From contig JADIZG010000001.1 of the NCBI GenBank assembly GCA_016704895.1, positions 1 to 64,000 of the forward strand: 64,000 nt of DNA, read 5' to 3'. The notes below the pieces were generated by a model. The model had not been told where the DNA came from, ran no database searches, and saw only the letters and a program-made list of their open reading frames with translations. Positions 21,831-31,124 of the stretch are shown here, one piece after another. The stretch comes from Betaproteobacteria bacterium (GTDB lineage: Bacteria; Pseudomonadota; Gammaproteobacteria; Burkholderiales; Casimicrobiaceae). A program made the translations under genes and the position numbers. How positions within the stretch are numbered: position 1 is the stretch's first letter; every line of letters begins with the position of its first letter.

Positions 21831-22781
21831 TCAGCTCCCGAGGAGCAGGTGGACGAGCATCGCGAGCACCGCCAGCAGGAACGCGGTGCCGAGGAACTCG
21901 GGGGCGCGGAAGATCCGCATCTTGGCCGACACCGTCTCGATCAGCGCGAGCAGGAACCCGCCCAGCGCGAGCTTCCCGACCAGCACGGGGACGGCCAGCG
22001 CGATCGCCGCCCAGTTCTCGCTGCCCTGCGCGATGCCGAACGGGAAGAACAGCGCGAGCCCGATGCACGAGTAGTTGAACAGCTTGAGCGCGGACGCCCA
22101 CTCGATCAGCGCGAGGTGGCGCGCCGAGTACTCCAGCACCATCGCCTCGTGGATCATCGTGAGCTCGAGGTGCGTGGCCGGGTTGTCGACCGGGATGCGC
22201 GCGTTCTCTGCCAGCGACACCATCGTGAACGCGACGCCGGCGAACGCGAGGCTCGGGTAGATCGCAAGCTCGCGGTGGGCGAGCGTGTCGACGATCGACG
22301 GCAGCGAGGTGGAGCCCGAGATCAGCGACGCGGTGAAAAGCACCATGAGGAGCGCGGGCTCGGCGAGGAAGCCCACGAACATCTCGCGCCTCGCGCCGAG
22401 CGACCCGAACGCCGTTCCGATGTCCATCGCCGCGAGCGCGATGAACACGCGGGCGAGCGCGAACAGGCCCACCAGCGCGATCGTGTCGGCCGCCAGCGCG
22501 AACGGGAGGTCGGTCGCGAGCGACGGGACGATCGCCGCCGCGCAGCACATCGCGCCGAACACGACGTAGGGCGTCAGCCGGAAGAGCGGCGACGCGTTGC
22601 TCGCGACGACCGCGTCCTTCATGAAAAGCTTGCGGATCGTGCGGTAGGGGAGCAGGAGCGGCGGGGCGCTGCGGTTCGAGAGCCAGGCGCGGCACTGGTT
22701 GACCCAGCCGACGAGCAGCGGCGCGAGCGCCAGCGCCAGCGCGAGCTGGACGGCCTGCGACAGGAGCGCGGTGGCGGTCAA
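21831..22781 (-). CDS. Ehr complex membrane anchor subunit (HyfC/HycD/NuoH-type)
   Basis: 316-residue homologue of NuoH and formate-hydrogenlyase subunit 4 (HyfC is 315 residues in E. coli). It connects the peripheral arm to the antiporter subunits. The hallmark loop SLAENARIPVDNPATHLELTMIHEAMVLEYS is intact with its acidic residues, and RTIRKLFMKD is near the N-terminus. The start is TTG at 22781, supported by GGGAGG seven bases upstream. A 94-base gap with a hairpin separates it from the HyfB-like gene. Confidence 0.87.
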   Translation of the reverse strand: MTATALLSQAVQLALALALAPLLVGWVNQCRAWLSNRSAPPLLLPYRTIRKLFMKDAVVASNASPLFRLTPYVVFGAMCCAAAIVPSLATDLPFALAADTIALVGLFALARVFIALAAMDIGTAFGSLGARREMFVGFLAEPALLMVLFTASLISGSTSLPSIVDTLAHRELAIYPSLAFAGVAFTMVSLAENARIPVDNPATHLELTMIHEAMVLEYSARHLALIEWASALKLFNYSCIGLALFFPFGIAQGSENWAAIALAVPVLVGKLALGGFLLALIETVSAKMRIFRAPEFLGTAFLLAVLAMLVHLLLGS

Positions 22782-22818
22782 GGGAGGACCTCCCCCAGGC
22801 TTGCCGCTGGCGCGGCAT

Positions 22819-22853
22819 CGCGCACCCCCTCCTGAAGGAGGAGGGGGTGCGCG
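22819..22853. repeat. Long perfect hairpin between the HyfB- and HyfC-like genes
   Basis: A perfect 15-base inverted repeat (CGCGCACCCCCTCCT with its complement) around a five-base GAAGG loop. No T-run follows on either strand, so it is not a classical terminator. It could limit read-through, protect an mRNA end, or be a mobile palindromic element. I saw no second copy in this window. Confidence 0.75.
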
Positions 22854-22875
22854 CCTTCGGGCGGCCGCGCGGCGC

Positions 22876-24873
22876 TCATCTCACGAGGAACAGCAGCGCG
22901 AGCAGCGTGACGAAGCTGTAGGTCAGGTAGACCGAGATGCGCCCCTGCTGGATCAGGCCGACGAAGCGGGCGGCGAGCTCGGCGGCGCGTGCGACCGGCA
23001 CGTAGATCCAGTGCCACCAGGGGTCGCTGGCGTCGACCCGGTATCGCGGCGTCGCGTCGAACGGCGTCGGCAGCTCGCGCTCGATCCGGAAGAAGGGTTC
23101 GAACACCTGGCGCACCGGCTGGCCGAAGCCCTCGGCGGTGTCCTGCATGCGCGGCGTCTGCAGCGGATAGCCGCAATCCCACGGGTCGGCGCGCCGCACG
23201 CGCCCGTGGTAGTAGCGGTGGACGACCTGCATCGTCACCAGCACGACCGCGACGATGACGACGAGCACGATCAGCGGGCTGTAGCTCGACCGGTCCTCGC
23301 CGAACGGCGCGAGCATGAGCCAGTTGCCCGCCGCCTCGCCGACCGGCGATCCGACGAGCAGAACGTTCACCGGATCGAGCGCGTGGATCACGACGCCGGG
23401 GAAGATCCCGAGCAGCACGCATCCCGCCGCCAGCAGCGACAGGGCGAGGCGCTCGTGCTTGCCGGCATCCTTCGCGTAGGCGAGGTTCGCCTCGCGCGGG
23501 CGCCCGAGGAAGATCACCCCGTAGAACTTGACCATCACGTAGGCGGCGAGCGCCGCCGCCAGCACGAGCGCCGCCGCCGCGATCGGCACCAGCATGTTCA
23601 CGAACGACTGGGGCAAGGTCGGCGTGAACAGGAACGCCTGCAGCAGCAGCCACTCGGAGACGAAGCCGTTGAGCGGCGGCAGGCCCGCGATCGCGAGCGT
23701 GCCGACGAGCGCGAGCCACGCGACCCACGGCATCCGGTGGATGAGGCCGCCCAGCTTGCCCAGGCTCCGCTCGTGCGTCGCGTGCAGGACCGCGCCGGTC
23801 GCGAGGAACAGCAGGCTCTTGAAGAACGCGTGGTTGAGCGCATGGTAGAGCGCGGCGGTCAGGGCGATCGCCGCGAGGGTCGGCTTGTCGTACGCCTTGA
23901 ACAGGATCGCGAGCCCGATGCCCGAGACGATGATGCCGATGTTCTCGATCGACGAGTAGGCGAGCAGGCGCTTCATGTCGGTCTGCGCCGCGGCGAAGAT
24001 CACGCCGAAGAGCGCCGTGACGAGCCCGAAGGCCAGCGCGACCACGCCCCACCACCAGAGCTGCAGCTGCAGCAGGTCGAACGCGACGCGCAGGAGCCCG
24101 TAGATCGCCGTCTTCAGCATCACGCCGCTCATCAGCGCGGAGACGGGCGAAGGCGCGGCCGGGTGCGCCTCGGGCAGCCACACGTGCAGCGGCAGGATGC
24201 CGGCCTTCGCGCCGAAGCCGAACAGCGCGAGGAAGAACCCGACCGACGCCCATGCCGGCGACAGCGCCGCGGCGCGCATACCGGCGAACGTGTAGTCGCC
24301 GCTGCCGCCCTGCAGCACGCCGAAGCAGAGCAGGATGCCGATGGCGCCGACGTGCGCGATCAGCAGGTAGAGGAATCCGGCGCGGCGGATCTCCGGGATC
24401 CGGTGCTCGGTCGTGACGAGGAAGTAGGACGCGAGCGCCATCGCCTCCCACGCGACCATGAACGCGTAGGCGTCGTCCGCGACCAGCACGAGCGCCATCG
24501 CCGCGAGGAACACGTGGTACTGGAAGCAGATGAGCCCGGGCGGCGTGCCCTCGCTCGACCGGAAGTAGCCGGCGGAGAACAGCGAGATCGCGGCGCTCAT
24601 TGCGCCGAGCAGCACGAGGAAGAACGCCGAGAGCGCGTCGATGCGCAGGTGGAACGGCAGGTCGGGCAGCCCGAACGGCAGCACGACGGCGTTCGCCGGC
24701 GCGCCGATCGCGAGGAACGCGACAACGGCGAGCGCGATGCCGACGCCTGCGCCTGCCGGGAACAGGACGCGGCTCACGAAACGGAGCTTGCGCAGCCCCG
24801 CGATGCCCAGCGCGCCGATCGCGAGCCACGCCACGACCGCGGCGAGGACGAGCGAGATCGCATCGGGCTGCAT
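22876..24873 (-). CDS. Ehr complex large antiporter-like subunit (HyfB/NuoL-type)
   Basis: 665-residue polytopic protein, same length class as E. coli HyfB (672). NuoL-family landmarks are YHVFLAAMALVLVADDAYAFMVAWEAMALASYFLV, FGFGAKAGILPLHVWLPEAHPAAPSPVSALMSGVMLK and MKRLLAYSSIENIGI, followed by a long C-terminal part with extra helices. It is the first gene of the operon, with ATG 24873 only 51 bases downstream of the metG stop. Predicted role: ion translocation driven by the peripheral arm. Confidence 0.88.
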   Translation of the reverse strand: MQPDAISLVLAAVVAWLAIGALGIAGLRKLRFVSRVLFPAGAGVGIALAVVAFLAIGAPANAVVLPFGLPDLPFHLRIDALSAFFLVLLGAMSAAISLFSAGYFRSSEGTPPGLICFQYHVFLAAMALVLVADDAYAFMVAWEAMALASYFLVTTEHRIPEIRRAGFLYLLIAHVGAIGILLCFGVLQGGSGDYTFAGMRAAALSPAWASVGFFLALFGFGAKAGILPLHVWLPEAHPAAPSPVSALMSGVMLKTAIYGLLRVAFDLLQLQLWWWGVVALAFGLVTALFGVIFAAAQTDMKRLLAYSSIENIGIIVSGIGLAILFKAYDKPTLAAIALTAALYHALNHAFFKSLLFLATGAVLHATHERSLGKLGGLIHRMPWVAWLALVGTLAIAGLPPLNGFVSEWLLLQAFLFTPTLPQSFVNMLVPIAAAALVLAAALAAYVMVKFYGVIFLGRPREANLAYAKDAGKHERLALSLLAAGCVLLGIFPGVVIHALDPVNVLLVGSPVGEAAGNWLMLAPFGEDRSSYSPLIVLVVIVAVVLVTMQVVHRYYHGRVRRADPWDCGYPLQTPRMQDTAEGFGQPVRQVFEPFFRIERELPTPFDATPRYRVDASDPWWHWIYVPVARAAELAARFVGLIQQGRISVYLTYSFVTLLALLFLVR

Positions 24874-24924
24874 CGTCGGCCTGCGGTCAGCCCCGGATCG
24901 CGCGCCGTGCCCGGCCCGGGGCGC

Positions 24925-27021
24925 TCACTTGACGCGCATCCCGGGCTCCGCGCCGGCGTCGGGGGCGAGCAGGTAGATGCCGGGGCCCTCGCCCGAGGCG
25001 GCGAGGATCATCCCCTCGGACAGGCCGAACTTCATCTTGCGCGGCGCGAGGTTCGCGACCATCGGTGTCAGGCGCCCGACCAGGGTCGCAGGGTCGTAGG
25101 CCGACTTGATGCCGGCGAACACGGTGCGCGGGCGTCCGTCGCCCAAGTCGAGCGTCAGCTTCAGGAGCTTGTCGGCCCCGTCGACGTGCTCGGCGGCGAC
25201 GATGCGCGCGATACGCAGGTCGACCTTCGCGAAGTCGTCGATCGAGATCGTCCCGCCGGGCGCGACGGGCGCGGCGGGCGCGCCGCGACGGCGGCGGGGG
25301 CTTGCGGCCGGCGACGCCGGCGCTGGCTCCGGTGCGAGCAGCGCGTCGATCTGCTTGGGGTCGATGCGGGTCATCAGATGCTCGTAGTGACCGATGCGGG
25401 TGAGGTCGGCGTCGAGGTCCGCCCAGCCGAGCGGCCGGCCGAGCCCGAGGAAGTCCGCGGCCTTGCGCGTCGTCGCGGGCAGGATCGGGGACAGGAACAC
25501 CGAGAGGTTCCTGAAGCCGACGATGCAGTCGCTGCAGACGCGGTGGAGCGCGTCGCGCTGCGACGGATCCTTCGCGAGGAGCCAGGGCTGCTTCTCGTCG
25601 AAGTAGCGGTTGATGTGGTCGGCGAGCTCCATGACCCGGCGGATCGCCTTGCCGAACTCGCGGCCGTCCAGCGCCGCCCCGATGTCGTCCGCGGCGTCTC
25701 CCGCGAGCGTCGACCACCATCGCGCGCGTTGCCCGTCGTCCTTCGCGAGGTGACCGTCGAAATGCTTCGACAGGAACGGCGCCGCCCGGCTCGCGATGTT
25801 CACGTACTTGCCGACGAGGTCGCTGTTGACGCGCGCGACGAAGTCGTCGGGGTTGAAGTCGATGTCCTCGACCCGGTCGTTCAGCTTCGCCGCGATGTAG
25901 TAGCGCAGCCACTCGGGGTTCATGCCGAGCGCGAGGTACTTCTGCGGCGACACGCCGGTGCCGCGCGACTTCGACATCTTCTCGCCGGAGGCGGTGATGA
26001 AGCCGTGCACGAACACGTTCGTCGGCGTCTTGCGGCCCGAGAAATGCAGCGTCGCGGGCCAGAACAGCGTGTGGAAGTAGACGATGTCCTTGCCGATGAA
26101 GTGGTACTGCTCGACCGACGGGTCGGCGAGGAACTCGTCGAACGTCCGCGTCTCGTGCGGGTACGCGCGCCGCGCCGCGCCCGAGTCGAAGTGCTTCTTG
26201 AGCGCGGCCAGGTAGCCGATCGGCGCGTCGAGCCACACGTAGAAGTACTTGCCCTTCGCGTCCGGGACCGGGATGCCGAAGTAGGGCGCGTCGCGCGAGA
26301 TGTCCCAGTCCGAGAGCTTCCCGTCGCCCAGCCACTCGCGGACCTTGTTGTAGACCTCCGGCTGCAGGCTCTGCCCCTCGGCGGGGGTCGCGGTCCAGCG
26401 GCGCAGGAACGCGACGACCTCGGGCGCGGAGAGCCGGAAGAACAGGTGCTCGGACGACCGCAGCTCGGGGGTGGCGCCCGTGATCGCGGAGGTGGGATTC
26501 CGGAGATCGGTCGGCGCGTAGGTCGAGCCGCAGTTCTCGCAGGCGTCGCCGTACTGGTCCTTCGCGCCGCACTTCGGGCACTCGCCCTTGATGTAGCGGT
26601 CGGGCAGGAACATGCCCTTCACCGGATCGTAGAACTGCTCGATCGTGCGCGACTCGATGAGGCTCGGCGTGCGGTCGCGCAGCGCCCGGTAGATCGACTG
26701 CGCGAGCTCGGTGTTCTCGGGCGAATGCGTCGAGTGCGTCGTGTCGAAGCTGATCAGGTAGCGCGCCCAGTCCTCGCGGTGCGAGGCGCCGACGCGCTCG
26801 ATCAGCTGCTCGGGCGTGATCCCCTCGCCCTCGGCCTTCAGCATGATCGGCGCGCCGTGCGTGTCGTCCGCGCACACGAAGTGCACCTCGGCGCCGCGCA
26901 TCCGCTGGAAGCGCACCCAGATGTCGGCCTGGATGTACTCCATGATGTGGCCGATGTGGAACGGACCGTTCGCGTACGGCAGGGCCGTGGTGACGAACAG
27001 CGTCCGGCGGGCGGCGGGCAT
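24925..27021 (-). CDS. metG: Methionyl-tRNA synthetase
   Basis: Class I aminoacyl-tRNA synthetase, 698 residues. The HIGH signature is HIGH-like FHIGHIMEY (about 17-25), KMSKS appears intact as EKMSKSRGTG (about 330), and the zinc knuckle is CPKCGAKDQYGDACENCG. A C-terminal tRNA-binding/dimerisation domain (FAKVDLRIARIVAAEHVDGADKLLKL) is linked by a Pro/Ala/Arg-rich segment. ATG 27021 was chosen over 27063 because the core begins directly after it (ARRTLFVTTALPYANG). Divergent from apbC. Confidence 0.97.
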   Translation of the reverse strand: MPAARRTLFVTTALPYANGPFHIGHIMEYIQADIWVRFQRMRGAEVHFVCADDTHGAPIMLKAEGEGITPEQLIERVGASHREDWARYLISFDTTHSTHSPENTELAQSIYRALRDRTPSLIESRTIEQFYDPVKGMFLPDRYIKGECPKCGAKDQYGDACENCGSTYAPTDLRNPTSAITGATPELRSSEHLFFRLSAPEVVAFLRRWTATPAEGQSLQPEVYNKVREWLGDGKLSDWDISRDAPYFGIPVPDAKGKYFYVWLDAPIGYLAALKKHFDSGAARRAYPHETRTFDEFLADPSVEQYHFIGKDIVYFHTLFWPATLHFSGRKTPTNVFVHGFITASGEKMSKSRGTGVSPQKYLALGMNPEWLRYYIAAKLNDRVEDIDFNPDDFVARVNSDLVGKYVNIASRAAPFLSKHFDGHLAKDDGQRARWWSTLAGDAADDIGAALDGREFGKAIRRVMELADHINRYFDEKQPWLLAKDPSQRDALHRVCSDCIVGFRNLSVFLSPILPATTRKAADFLGLGRPLGWADLDADLTRIGHYEHLMTRIDPKQIDALLAPEPAPASPAASPRRRRGAPAAPVAPGGTISIDDFAKVDLRIARIVAAEHVDGADKLLKLTLDLGDGRPRTVFAGIKSAYDPATLVGRLTPMVANLAPRKMKFGLSEGMILAASGEGPGIYLLAPDAGAEPGMRVK

Positions 27022-27053
27022 CGAAGACCTTGCTGGGAGCGGGGATGCGGTCG

Positions 27054-27059
27054 ATTCTA
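27054..27059 (-). promoter_or_regulatory. Candidate -10 element for metG
   Basis: On the minus strand TTTGCTAGAATCG gives a TAGAAT hexamer 33 bases before the metG ATG, preceded by GC as in extended -10 sites. No convincing -35 box. Confidence 0.4.
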
Positions 27060-27103
27060 GCAAAGCGTCCGCCTCCGCCTGCGGGGAGGACCCGGGTATC
27101 GGC

Positions 27104-27109
27104 TAGAAT
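27104..27109 (+). promoter_or_regulatory. Candidate -10 element for apbC
   Basis: ATCGGCTAGAATGAG gives the same GC-TAGAAT core as the metG site, here 52 bases before the apbC ATG. The two sites face away from each other in the divergent gap. No clear -35 box. Confidence 0.4.
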
Positions 27110-27161
27110 GAGCGCCTTCCGCAACGACGCCGAGGGCCCCTTCCGCGGGCCCGCCCCTCCC

Positions 27162-28250
27162 ATGCCGATCTCCGAAGCAGACGTCCAGACCCGCCTGAAG
27201 GGCCTTACCGATCCGAACACCGGGCGCGACTTCGTGTCGGGCAAGGCGGTGAAGAAAGTCTCGGTGTCCGGCGCGGACGTCGTCGTCGACGTCGTGCTGG
27301 GCTACCCGTCGAAGAGCCAGCACGATTCGATCCGCCGCCTGGTCGCCGACGCCGTCGCGGCGATCCCGGGCGCCGGACGCGTCACCGTCAACGTCGGGCA
27401 GAAGATCACGTCGCACGCGGTCCAGCGCGGCGTGAAGCTCGTGCCGGGCGTCAAGAACATCGTCGCCGTCGCCAGCGGCAAGGGCGGCGTCGGCAAGTCG
27501 ACGACGGCCGTCAACCTCGCGCTCGCGCTCGCGTCCGAGGGCGCGACCGTCGGCGTGCTCGACGCGGACATCTACGGGCCGTCGCAGCCGATGATGCTCG
27601 GCATCTCCGGCCGCCCCGAGTCGAAGGACGGCAAGACGCTCGAGCCGCTCGAGGCGTACGGGCTGCAGGCGATGTCGATCGGCTTCCTGATCGATCCCGA
27701 CACGCCGATGGTGTGGCGCGGGCCGATGGTGACGCAGGCGCTCGAGCAGCTCCTCAAGGACACGAACTGGCGCGAGGTCGACTACCTCGTCGTCGACATG
27801 CCGCCGGGCACCGGCGACATCCAGCTCACGCTGGCGCAGAAGGTGCCGGTCACCGGCGCCGTGATCGTCACGACGCCGCAGGACATCGCGCTGCTCGACG
27901 CGCGCAAGGGCCTCAAGATGTTCGAGAAGGTCGGCGTGCCGATCGTCGGCATCGTCGAGAACATGGCGATCCACGTCTGCTCGAAGTGCGGCCACGCCGA
28001 GCACATCTTCGGCGAGGGCGGCGGCGAGCGCATGTGCCGCGAGTACGGCGTGCCGTTCCTGGGGAGCCTCCCGCTCGACATCCGCATCCGCGAGCAGGCC
28101 GACTCGGGGCGCCCGACCGTCGTCGCCGACCCGGACGGCGCGGTCGCGCAGACCTACCGGGCGATCGCCCGCAAGGTCGCCGTCGCGGTCGCGCAGAAGG
28201 CGGAGGACTTCTCGTCGAAGTTTCCGAGCATCGTCGTCCAGAACACCTGA
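27162..28250 (+). CDS. apbC: Iron-sulfur cluster carrier protein ApbC (Mrp, NBP35 family)
   Basis: 362-residue P-loop ATPase that carries [4Fe-4S] clusters to target enzymes. An N-terminal MIP18/DUF59-type domain (about 1-85) is followed by the deviant Walker A GKGGVGKST (about 107-115). Later come the Mrp motifs VDMPPGTGDIQLTL and the CSKCGH cysteine pair (about 273-276) that would bridge a cluster. ATG 27162 was chosen because the upstream open residues do not look coding. An Fe-S carrier is relevant to the several Fe-S enzymes downstream but is a housekeeping gene. Confidence 0.94.
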   Translation: MPISEADVQTRLKGLTDPNTGRDFVSGKAVKKVSVSGADVVVDVVLGYPSKSQHDSIRRLVADAVAAIPGAGRVTVNVGQKITSHAVQRGVKLVPGVKNIVAVASGKGGVGKSTTAVNLALALASEGATVGVLDADIYGPSQPMMLGISGRPESKDGKTLEPLEAYGLQAMSIGFLIDPDTPMVWRGPMVTQALEQLLKDTNWREVDYLVVDMPPGTGDIQLTLAQKVPVTGAVIVTTPQDIALLDARKGLKMFEKVGVPIVGIVENMAIHVCSKCGHAEHIFGEGGGERMCREYGVPFLGSLPLDIRIREQADSGRPTVVADPDGAVAQTYRAIARKVAVAVAQKAEDFSSKFPSIVVQNT

Positions 28251-28277
28251 TCGGGAAGCTTCGGCGACGGCCTCACC

Positions 28278-28309
28278 GCGTTGGAGCGGCGCTTCGCGCC
28301 CCTCAACGC
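28278..28309. repeat. Stem-loop after apbC
   Basis: Nearly perfect inverted repeat (GCGTTGGAGCGGCGC, TTC loop, GCGCCCCTCAACGC) 28 bases after the apbC stop. There is no U-tract, so it is a possible Rho-assisted or mRNA-stabilising structure before dcd. Confidence 0.45.
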
Positions 28310-28414
28310 GCCAAGGCCGGCGCCCGGTTCGACGACACAGGTCGCGCGTGCGCCAGCGCCGGCGCCGCGAGAGACCGGCGAGAGAGCGCCGCCGAGCGCG
28401 AGGATGAGCAGACC

Positions 28415-28975
28415 GTGATCAAGTCCGACAAGTGGATCCGCCGCATGGCGGCGAAGGGGATGATCGAGCCGTTCGAGCCCGGCCAGGTGCGCGAGCGGGA
28501 AGGCCGGCGCATCGTCTCGTACGGCACCTCGAGCTACGGCTACGACATCCGCTGCTCCGAGGAATTCAAGATCTTCACCAACATCAACTCGACGATCGTC
28601 GACCCGAAGGACTTCGACGAGAAGTCGTTCGTCGATTTCAAGGGCCCGGTCTGCATCATCCCGCCCAACTCGTTCGCGCTCGCGCGCACGATCGAGTACT
28701 TCCGCATCCCGCGCAACGTGCTGACGATCTGCCTCGGCAAGAGCACCTACGCGCGCTGCGGCATCATCGTCAACGTCACGCCGTTCGAGCCCGAGTGGGA
28801 GGGCTACGTGACGCTCGAGTTCTCGAACACGACGCCGCTGCCCGCGAAGATCTACGCGAACGAGGGCGTCGCGCAGGTGATCTTCTTCGAGTCCGACGAG
28901 GTGTGCGAGACCTCGTACAAGGACCGGGGCGGCAAGTACCAGGGACAGAAGGGCGTCACGCTGCCGAAGATCTGA
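28415..28975 (+). CDS. dcd: dCTP deaminase
   Basis: Deaminates dCTP to dUTP for dTTP synthesis. 186 residues with SYGYDIRCSEEF, PNSFALARTIEYFRIPRNVLTICLGKSTYARCG and TPFEPEWEGYVTLEFSNT, including the catalytic Glu of the Dcd family. The start is GTG 28415 (VIKSDKWIRRMA), which matches the family N-terminus; GAGGA lies upstream. The frame is intact. Confidence 0.95.
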   Translation: MIKSDKWIRRMAAKGMIEPFEPGQVREREGRRIVSYGTSSYGYDIRCSEEFKIFTNINSTIVDPKDFDEKSFVDFKGPVCIIPPNSFALARTIEYFRIPRNVLTICLGKSTYARCGIIVNVTPFEPEWEGYVTLEFSNTTPLPAKIYANEGVAQVIFFESDEVCETSYKDRGGKYQGQKGVTLPKI

Positions 28976-29031
28976 CCGCAAGTGCGGCGCCGGGGTCCGG
29001 CCCGTGCCGCCGGCCGGGGCGAGGCCTCCTG

Positions 29032-30295
29032 ATGGGCGTGGGCGGACGGCGGCATCGCGCGCCGACCCCGGTCGTGCTCGCGTTGCATCGCGGGCCTGCC
29101 AGCGCATGGCGCGGCGATGGCGCTGTGGTTCTCGGCGTCCGCGGTCGTCCCGCAGCTCGCGGCCGGGTTTCGGGCTGGCGCCGGGTTCGCGGCCGAGCGG
29201 CCTCCCGGCTTCATGCAGTCGGCGCTGACGAGCGGCGTCCAGCTCGGTTTCGTCGCCGGCTGCCTCGTGAGCGCGTTCCTCTCGCTCGCCGACCGCCTCG
29301 AGCTGCGCCGCCTGTTCGCCGCGTCCGCGCTCCTCGGCGCGCTCGCCAACGCGCTGCTGCTCGTCGTCGATCCGTCCTCGGCGTGGATGCCGGCGCTGCG
29401 GTTCGTCACCGGCGTCGCGATGGCCGGCGTCTATCCGGTCGGCATGAAGCTCGCGTCGACCTGGGCGCAGGGCGACATGGGGCTGATGGTCGGCATCCTC
29501 GTCGGCGCGCTCACGCTGGGCTCGGCGTCGCCGCACCTGTTCAACGCGTACGCGGGTGTCGACTGGCGCGTGCCGGTGGCGGCCGCGTCGGTGTCGGCGC
29601 TCGCCGCCGCGCTGCTGATCGGACGGGCAGGCGTCGGACCCAACCTCGCACCGGCGCCGCGCTTCGACCCCGCGCCGTGCTCGTCGCATGGCGCGACGTG
29701 CCGCTGCGCCTCGCGAACCTGGGCTACCTCGGGCACATGTGGGAGCTCTACGCGATGTGGGCGTGGATCGGCGTGTTCCTCCAGGCGAGCTTCGCGCTCA
29801 CGCTGCCCGCGGAGGTCGCGCCGACGTACGCGAAGCTCGCCGCGTTCGCGACGATCGCGTCGGGGGCGATCGGCAGCATCGGCGCGGGCGTGCTGGCCGA
29901 CCGGCTCGGCCGGACGACGCTCACGATCGTCGCGATGGCCGTGTCGGGGAGCTGCGCGGCGGGCGTCGGCGCGCTGTTCGGCGGGCCGCCCGCGGCTCCT
30001 CGTGGCCGTGTGCGTCGTCTGGGGCGTCAGCATCGTCGCGGACTCGGCGCAATTCTCGGCGTCGATCGCCGAGCTTGCCGACCGGTCGCGCGTCGGAACG
30101 ATGCTGACGCTGCAGACGGCGCTCGGCTTCACGCTGACGCTCGCGACGATCCACCTGATGCCGCCGCTCGTCGAGGCGCTCACGTGGCGCTACGCGTTCG
30201 TGCCGCTCGCGATCGGCCCGGCGGTCGGCGTCCTCGCGATGGCGCGCCTGCGCGCCCACCCGCGCTCGGCGGCGCTCGCGGGCGGCCGGCGATAG
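29032..30295 (+). CDS. MFS transporter with three apparent frameshifts
   Basis: Major-facilitator permease assembled from three pieces of two frames. VVLALHRGPASA (helix 1) is followed after about 29105 by MALWFSASAVVPQLAA and helices to about 29670. Then comes a second frame carrying DVPLRLANLGYLGHMWELYAMWAWIG up to about 29990, then back to LLVAVCVVWGVSIVADSAQFSA... through the stop at 30295. Every piece continues the family pattern without a gap, so the gene is probably whole in the organism and the reads carry indels. If the shifts are real it is a pseudogene. Substrate unknown; ATG 29032 is tentative. Confidence 0.65.
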
Positions 30296-30491
30296 GGGCG
30301 CGAAGACCCTGCGGGGATGGGGTGCCGCACGGCCCCGCTGCCGGCTGCGCGAGCTGCGTATGGCTCGGTCCTGGACGCCGGCGTAGCATCGCGCGCGCCG
30401 GAGCTTTCCGGCCGGCCCTACGGCGCGGAGCGCTCGCCTGACCATCGGCGGACCGCGTCGCGCGCCAGTCCAACCATCCGATGGAGGGACC

Positions 30492-31093
30492 ATGGCCTAC
30501 CACATCGAGGGACGCCTCCTCGAAGTCTGCAACTGCAAGGTGCTCTGCCCGTGCTGGATCGGCGAGGATCCCGACTACGGGACCTGCGACACGATCGTCG
30601 CCTGGCACTTCGACAAGGGCAGGATCGACGGCGTCGACGTCGCGGGGCGCACGATCGCGATGATCGCGCACGTCCCGGGCAACATCCTGAAGGGCAACTG
30701 GAAGGCCGCCGTCTACCTCGACGAGCGGGTGACCGCCGAGCAGGAGCAGGCGATCCTGGCCGTGTTCTCGGGCAAGCGGGGCGGCCCGATCGCCGACCTC
30801 GCGAAGCTGATCGGCGAGGTCGTCTCGGTCGAGAAGGTGCCGATCAGCTTCGAGGCACGGCGGGAACGGGCACGATCAAGGTCGGCACGGCCGGCTACGC
30901 CGAACTCGAGCCGTACACGAGCGCCAGCGGCGCCACGACGACGCTCGCCGACACGGTGTTCTCGACGGTCCCCGGCGCGCCGGTGTTCGTCGGCAAGAGC
31001 CCGCGCTACCGCTCGAAGAACGCGAAGCTCGGGATCGACGTCGATCTCGCGGGCCACAACGCGCTGCAGAGCACGTTCGTCTTCAGCAGCTGA
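30492..31093 (+). CDS. DUF1326-domain protein (one frameshift)
   Basis: About 200 residues. Begins AYHIEGRLLEVCNCKVLCPCW, with the CNCxxxCPC cluster that marks DUF1326. The first frame is good to KVPISFEA; one base appears to be missing near 30860, after which GTGTIKVGTAGYAELEPYTS continues to the stop at 31093. GGAGGG precedes the ATG. DUF1326 genes are commonly next to DUF2182 genes, as here, and metal binding is suspected for the pair. Function is not known. Confidence 0.75.
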
Positions 31094-31124
31094 CCGGCAG
31101 GGGCGGTCGCCGCGCGCATCCGCG

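Noticed and set aside
22699..27060. 1453-codon open frame antisense to the HyfB-like gene and metG
   Set aside because: Same shadow effect; the minus-strand genes have full family motifs and good starts.
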